From: Polaromonas sp. YR568
GTDB taxonomy: Bacteria; Pseudomonadota; Gammaproteobacteria; Burkholderiales; Burkholderiaceae
Direction: 5' to 3'
DNA length: 7,006 nt
Assembly: GCA_945871335.1 (NCBI GenBank)
Contig: CAMBWM010000122.1
Coordinates: 1 to 7,006, forward strand
Within the stretch, counting starts at the first letter, position 1. Every line of letters begins with the position of its first letter. The notes beneath the pieces were generated by a model. That model was not told where the DNA came from. It saw only the letters and a list, made by a program, of their open reading frames with translations, and did not search any database. Of this stretch, positions 6,336 to 7,006 are shown piece after piece. The position numbers and the translations under genes are program-made.

Positions 6336-7006
6336 ATGCTCACATCTGCGCTGTCTGGCGCAACCCGTCTTGTTCCGGTGCTGGGTTTCCCTATTGAGCA
6401 TGTGCGCGCCCCCCGCGTGTACAACCCGGCGTTCGATGCCGAAGGGCTTGACTGGTGCCAGGTACCGATGGGCGTGCATCCTGACGACCTGGCCACCACT
6501 CTGTCGCAGCTGGCCAAAGTCAGCAACTTGCAGGGCTTGAACATCACCATGCCCCACAAAGCCAGCGCTTACGCCTTATGCACCGTGGCCGGGCCCGAGG
6601 CGCGGCGTACCCGGCTGGTCAACACCTTGCGCCTGCAAGCAGACGGCACCTGGGCGGGCGAGAGTTTTGACGGTATTGGTTTTGTGCGCGCTGCCCGTCA
6701 CCACGGTATGTTGCATGTCGACCGGCCGGCCCTCATCGTGGGGGTGGGCGGCGCTGGTACCGCCATTGCGTTTGCACTCGTCGCCGCTGGCGTGAAGGAC
6801 CTCATCCTGGTGAACCGCGACCCGCAGCGTGCCGAGCGTCTTGGTCAGGAGCTGCGCGCGGCCGACCCTCTGGTGCGCGTGCGCATCGGCATGGCCCATG
6901 CCGCCAGTGCTGCGCTTGCGGTCAACGCCACCTCGCTGGGCTTGCACCCTGGCGAACCTCTTGCGTTTGATCCCGCTCTGCTTGGCCCGGGCGCCGCGGT
7001 CTTTGA
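6336..7006 (+). CDS. Shikimate-dehydrogenase-family oxidoreductase, partial, altered substrate site
   Basis: The frame is open for 223 codons to the window edge with no stop, so the gene is cut off. The fold is that of the AroE/quinate-shikimate dehydrogenase family. The N-terminal substrate domain has GFPIEHVRAP (17-26) and NITMPHK (69-75) with the catalytic Lys75. LVNTL (94-98) holds the conserved Asn96, and GESFDGIGF (108-116) holds the catalytic Asp112. The nucleotide domain shows the glycine loop GVGGAGTAIA (136-145) and NRD (160-162), where Arg161 would suit NADP. A later VNATSLGL also matches the family. The carboxylate-holding serines of shikimate dehydrogenases (HSxSP) are Val23 and Ala25 here, and the usual His of the next helix is Tyr29. 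The biosynthetic function is therefore unlikely, and the substrate is unknown. It is the last visible gene of the transporter operon and is probably co-translated with the permease. Confidence 0.85.
   Translation, partial: MLTSALSGATRLVPVLGFPIEHVRAPRVYNPAFDAEGLDWCQVPMGVHPDDLATTLSQLAKVSNLQGLNITMPHKASAYALCTVAGPEARRTRLVNTLRLQADGTWAGESFDGIGFVRAARHHGMLHVDRPALIVGVGGAGTAIAFALVAAGVKDLILVNRDPQRAERLGQELRAADPLVRVRIGMAHAASAALAVNATSLGLHPGEPLAFDPALLGPGAAVF

Noticed and set aside
5744..6559. A minus-strand open frame of 271 codons across the second permease and the dehydrogenase start
   Set aside because: It crosses two well-supported plus-strand genes, and its translation is rich in Gly, His and Gln with no domain, as expected of an antisense shadow.

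Overview
The window reads as a sugar-acid uptake and catabolism locus from a GC-rich proteobacterium. High G+C at third codon positions, the Tat-dependent solute-binding protein and the overall gene style suggest a betaproteobacterium, perhaps of the Burkholderiales/Comamonadaceae type. The taxonomic guess is inference only. The sequence shows no tRNA, rRNA, CRISPR array, insertion sequence or other sign of recent transfer.

Layout: two gene sets diverge from a 96-base intergenic region (3098-3193). The leftward set is a FadR-type GntR regulator (2303-3097), a CUT1-type ABC transporter ATPase (1216-2292) and a D-galactonate dehydratase, dgoD (46-1194). The rightward set is a Tat-exported sugar-binding protein (3194-4552), two MalF/MalG-type permeases (4579-5484 and 5507-6334) and a shikimate-dehydrogenase-family oxidoreductase (6336-7006) that runs off the right edge. 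Bases 1-45 hold no recognisable gene.

How the genes fit together: the binding protein, two permeases and one ATPase make a complete ABC importer, although the ATPase is encoded on the opposite arm. The dehydratase keeps every metal and catalytic residue of E. coli DgoD, so the imported compound is probably D-galactonate or something that yields it. The product, 2-keto-3-deoxy-galactonate, would need a kinase and an aldolase (DgoK/DgoA type) that are not in this window. The regulator shares the DgoR-like QWN-LD-DVL-W stretch and probably represses both arms. Two sites sharing TATTTGTCWGAC, one between the arms and one in the first codons of the regulator, are the best operator candidates.

The most unusual element is the last gene. 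It is joined almost seamlessly to the transporter operon and has the AroE fold signatures with the catalytic Lys/Asp pair. However, the two serines that hold the shikimate carboxylate are replaced by Val and Ala. It is therefore probably not a biosynthetic shikimate dehydrogenase but an NAD(P)-dependent enzyme of unknown substrate tied to this uptake system.
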